Below are positions 4,967 through 7,020 of a stretch of DNA of 7,020 bases, in pieces. The translations under genes were made by a program, and so were the position numbers. Positions within the stretch are counted from its first letter, which is position 1, and each line of letters begins with the position of its first letter. Where the stretch lies: NCBI GenBank assembly GCA_030151765.1, contig JASLCW010000131.1, positions 1-7,020 of the forward strand, written 5' to 3'. A model generated the notes under the pieces. The model saw nothing but the letters and a program-made list of their open reading frames with translations, did no database searches and was not told the origin of the DNA. The DNA is from Marmoricola sp. (GTDB lineage Bacteria > Actinomycetota > Actinomycetes > Propionibacteriales > Nocardioidaceae).

Positions 4967-5821
4967 ATGACTGCACAGATTCTCGACGGCTCCGCGACGC
5001 TCAAGGCGATCAAGGCCGAGCTCACCGAGCGGGTCGCCGCCCTCAAGGCGCGCGGCCTCGTACCGGGTCTCGGCACCGTCCTGGTCGGCGACGACCCGGG
5101 CTCGCACTGGTACGTCGGTGCCAAGCACAAGGACTGCGCCGAGATCGGCGTCAACTCGATTCGCCGCGACCTGCCCGCGACGGCGACCCAGGCCGAGGTC
5201 GAGGCAGTGATCGACGAGCTCAACGCCGACCCGGCGTGCACCGGCTTCCTGATCCAGCAGCCGACCGGGCTCGACGAGTTCGCGCTGCTCTCCCGCGTCG
5301 CGCCCGACAAGGACGTCGACGGGCTGCACCCGGTCAACCTCGGCAAGCTGGTCCTCGGCGAGAGCGGCCCGCTGCCCTGTACGCCGTACGGCGTGATCGA
5401 ACTGCTCCGCCGCTTCGGTGTCGAGCTCGACGGTGCCGAGGTCGTCGTGGTCGGTCGTGGTCTGACGGTGGGTCGTCCGCTCGGCCTGATGCTGACCCGG
5501 CGCAGCGAGAACTCGACGGTGACGCTGTGCCACACCGGCACCCGCGACCTCGCCGCGCACACCCGCAACGCGGACGTGATCGTGGCCGCGGCCGGCGTGC
5601 CCGGGATCATCTCGGCCGACATGGTCAAGCCCGGTGCCGCCGTACTCGACGTGGGTGTCTCGCGCGTTGACGGCAAGATCGCCGGCGATGTCGCGGACGA
5701 GGTCGCCGAGGTGGCCGGCTGGATCTCGCCCAACCCCGGTGGCGTCGGTCCGATGACGCGCGCGATGCTGCTCTCCAATGTCGTCCGCAGCGCCGAGCTC
5801 GCGGCGGGTCTGCGGGGGTGA
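4967..5821 (+). CDS. folD: Bifunctional 5,10-methylene-THF dehydrogenase / 5,10-methenyl-THF cyclohydrolase
   Basis: FolD converts 5,10-methylene-THF to 10-formyl-THF, the formyl donor for PurN and PurH. The protein has 284 residues, normal length. Catalytic Tyr and Lys are Y49 and K53 in SHWYVGAKHKDCAEIG. The active-site Gln is Q97 in FLIQQPTGLDEF, where most families read VQLPLP. KDVDGLHPVNLGKL (115-128) carries D118, PCTPYG is at 137-142, the dinucleotide-binding loop is VVGRGLTVGRPLG (161-173), and SPNPGGVGPMTR is at 254-265. A start at ATG 4967 is chosen because AGAGGA (4953-4958) lies 8 bases upstream; an in-frame TTG at 4943 would overlap the inverted repeat. The stop overlaps the next gene's GTG by 4 bases (GTGA). 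The IQQPTG variant is probably lineage-specific. Placement after purH makes supply of cofactor to purine synthesis the obvious role. Confidence 0.97.
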   Translation: MTAQILDGSATLKAIKAELTERVAALKARGLVPGLGTVLVGDDPGSHWYVGAKHKDCAEIGVNSIRRDLPATATQAEVEAVIDELNADPACTGFLIQQPTGLDEFALLSRVAPDKDVDGLHPVNLGKLVLGESGPLPCTPYGVIELLRRFGVELDGAEVVVVGRGLTVGRPLGLMLTRRSENSTVTLCHTGTRDLAAHTRNADVIVAAAGVPGIISADMVKPGAAVLDVGVSRVDGKIAGDVADEVAEVAGWISPNPGGVGPMTRAMLLSNVVRSAELAAGLRG

Positions 5822-6192
5822 GTGCGCTGCTCGACGACGAATCCGGGACGACACCGGAGCCGGGCGCCGGCTCCGAGTCGCTCGCGGGCGTCGCCGACGG
5901 GGCCATCGCGGGTCTGCGCAGCAAGCCGTCGACGATCGGCGGCGCGGTCTACCTCCTGGTGATCGCCGGTACCGCGGTCGGGCTCGGCATCGTCGAGTGG
6001 GGGTCGTGGCGCCTCGGAGTCAAGGTGATCGGCGCCTCCGTCCTGGTCGCCGCCGCCACCCGGGCCTGCCTGAACAGCTTCAACAGCGGCATGTTGCGGG
6101 TGCGCTCCAAGCCCTTCGACCTGCTTCTGCTGACCACGCTCGGAGTGATGTTGATCGTGCTCGCGATCGTGGTACCGAACCAAACGGCCTGA
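5818..6192 (+). CDS. DUF3017 family small membrane protein
   Basis: The protein has 124 residues and unknown function. An acidic, Gly/Pro-rich head (1-33) is followed by three membrane segments: about 41-59 (GGAVYLLVIAGTAVGLGIV), 67-84 (GVKVIGASVLVAAATRACL) and 101-119. Between the last two is NSGMLRVRSKPFD, close to the AGxLxVRxRxxD pattern I associate with DUF3017. This family regularly follows folD in actinobacteria. The start is GTG 5818, overlapping the folD stop by 4 bases, so translation is probably coupled to folD. The stop codon lies within the terminator hairpin. No catalytic or ligand-binding residue is evident. Confidence 0.85.
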   Translation: MSALLDDESGTTPEPGAGSESLAGVADGAIAGLRSKPSTIGGAVYLLVIAGTAVGLGIVEWGSWRLGVKVIGASVLVAAATRACLNSFNSGMLRVRSKPFDLLLLTTLGVMLIVLAIVVPNQTA

Positions 6193-6216
6193 CCACCCGG
6201 AGGGTGATCAGGCCGT
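6184..6216. terminator. Convergent hairpin terminator between the folD operon and mdh
   Basis: ACGGCCTGACCACCC (6184-6198) pairs with GGGTGATCAGGCCGT (6202-6216) around a GGA loop: 15 positions with one C-A mismatch. It contains the DUF3017 stop (6190-6192) and lies 15 bases beyond the mdh stop. On the minus strand it is followed by TTTGG, a short T-run, so it suits mdh best. On the plus strand no T-run follows. It probably separates the two convergent transcripts. Confidence 0.8.
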
Positions 6217-6231
6217 CGCTGCTGGTGTGGA

Positions 6232-7020
6232 TCAGATGAGGCCGAGGCCCTTCACGGCGTCGCGCTCCTCGGCCAGCTCGGCGGTCGAGGCGTCGATGCG
6301 GGTCCGCGAGAAGTCGTTGATCTCGAGGCCCTGGACGATGCTCCACTCGCCGCCGGCGGTGGTCACCGGGAAGGACGAGATCAGGCCCTCGGGTACGCCG
6401 TAGGAGCCGTCGGAGACGACCGCCATCGACACCCAGTCGTTGTCCGGCGTACCGAGCAGCCAGTCGCGGGCGGCGTCGACCGTGGCCGAGGCGGCCGAGG
6501 CGGCCGACGACGCGCCACGGGCGTCGATGATCGCGGCACCGCGCTTGGCGACCGTGGGGATGAAGGTGTCGGCCAGCCAGCCCTCGTCGTTGACGACCTC
6601 GGCGGCGTTCTTGCCGGCGACCTCGGCGTGGAAGATGTCGGGGTACTGCGAGGCGGAGTGGTTGCCCCAGATGGTCATCTTCTTGATGTCGGTGACCGCC
6701 GCGCCGGTCTTCGCGGCCAGCTGCGAGATCGCCCGGTTGTGGTCGAGGCGGGTCAGCGCGGAGAAGCGGTCCTGCGGGATGTCGGGCGCATTGCTCATCG
6801 CGATCAGGGCGTTTGTGTTGGCGGGGTTGCCGGTGACGCCGATGCGTACGTCGGAAGCGGCGACCTCGTTGAGGGCCTTGCCTTGCGCGGTGAAGATGGC
6901 GCCGTTGGCCTCGAGCAGGTCGGCGCGCTCCATGCCCGGGCCGCGCGGGCGCGCGCCGACCAGGAGGGCGAGGTTGACGCCGTCGAAGATCTTGTTGGCG
7001 TCCGCGCCGATCTCGACACC
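6232..7020 (-). CDS. mdh: Malate dehydrogenase (N-terminus cut by window edge)
   Basis: Mdh interconverts malate and oxaloacetate with NAD in the TCA cycle. The visible 262 residues run from the right edge to TGA at 6234-6232. The family is about 329 residues, so roughly 65-70 N-terminal residues, including the NAD-binding GxxGxxG loop, are missing from the window. Visible motifs are VNLALLVGARPRGPGMERAD with the mobile-loop arginines, TGNPANTNALIA, LTRLDHNRA with the catalytic Asp (codon 6742-6744), and IWGNHSASQYPD with the catalytic His (codon 6658-6660). AKRGAAIIDARGASSAASAA, SDGSYGVPEGLISSFPV and the terminal AVKGLGLI follow. The frame is open to base 7020; an internal ATG at 6933 is not the start because GARPR lies upstream of it. 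The gene is convergent with the folD operon and shows no functional link to it. Confidence 0.97.
   Translation of the reverse strand, partial: GVEIGADANKIFDGVNLALLVGARPRGPGMERADLLEANGAIFTAQGKALNEVAASDVRIGVTGNPANTNALIAMSNAPDIPQDRFSALTRLDHNRAISQLAAKTGAAVTDIKKMTIWGNHSASQYPDIFHAEVAGKNAAEVVNDEGWLADTFIPTVAKRGAAIIDARGASSAASAASATVDAARDWLLGTPDNDWVSMAVVSDGSYGVPEGLISSFPVTTAGGEWSIVQGLEINDFSRTRIDASTAELAEERDAVKGLGLI

Noticed and set aside
4394..6183. Overlapping minus-strand frames opposite folD and DUF3017
   Set aside because: Low-complexity shadow composition opposite proven coding sequence.
6484..6507. Short 9-base tandem repeat (GGCCGAGGC, about 2.7 copies) in mdh
   Set aside because: It encodes the Ala/Ser-rich helix ASSAASAASA that is normal for this enzyme family; codon bias explains the repetition.

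Overview
The window is chromosomal DNA from a high-GC Gram-positive actinobacterium. Codon third positions are almost all G or C, GTG starts and 4-base start/stop overlaps are common, and the order membrane protein (DUF6350/PerM-like) – purN – purH matches the arrangement known from Mycobacterium. The wording of several proteins (FolD with IQQPTG, the DUF3017 neighbour, the actinobacterial malate dehydrogenase) fits Nocardioides or a close relative in Propionibacteriales. That genus call is inference from remembered family sequences, not a search.

Layout. (1) 1-723, minus strand: 5' part of a gene for a degenerate ECF-sigma-like protein that ends in a transmembrane segment and runs off the left edge. 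(2) 724-812: short divergent promoter region. (3) 813-2024, plus: a very hydrophobic DUF6350 (PerM-like) membrane protein. (4) 2020-2121: a perfectly symmetric nested inverted repeat that overlaps the stop codon of that gene and lies before purN. (5) 2158-3170, plus: purN (GAR transformylase), then a 4-base-overlapping small gene with a membrane anchor and a domain resembling the ribosomal protein L7/L12 C-terminus. (6) 3171-3299: a predicted promoter and a clear ZTP (pfl) riboswitch controlling purH. (7) 3300-4889: purH. (8) 4895-4946: a strong inverted repeat between purH and folD. (9) 4967-6192: folD, then a 4-base-overlapping DUF3017 membrane protein. (10) 6184-6216: a convergent hairpin terminator. 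(11) 6232-7020, minus: malate dehydrogenase, cut by the right edge.

How it works together. PurN and PurH are the two steps of purine synthesis that use 10-formyl-tetrahydrofolate, and FolD makes that cofactor. The riboswitch senses ZTP/ZMP, which build up when 10-formyl-THF is short, and it sits directly before purH. The core is therefore a compact one-carbon/purine module. Three membrane proteins are interleaved with it: the PerM-like protein, the L7/L12-like protein and the DUF3017 protein. Two of them are translationally coupled to an enzyme gene.

I see no CRISPR array, insertion sequence, tRNA, rRNA or prophage. The less ordinary items are the nested palindrome before purN, the membrane-anchored L7/L12-like protein, the membrane-tethered sigma-like protein, and a PurN that keeps its catalytic triad but has lost the conserved second-shell histidines.
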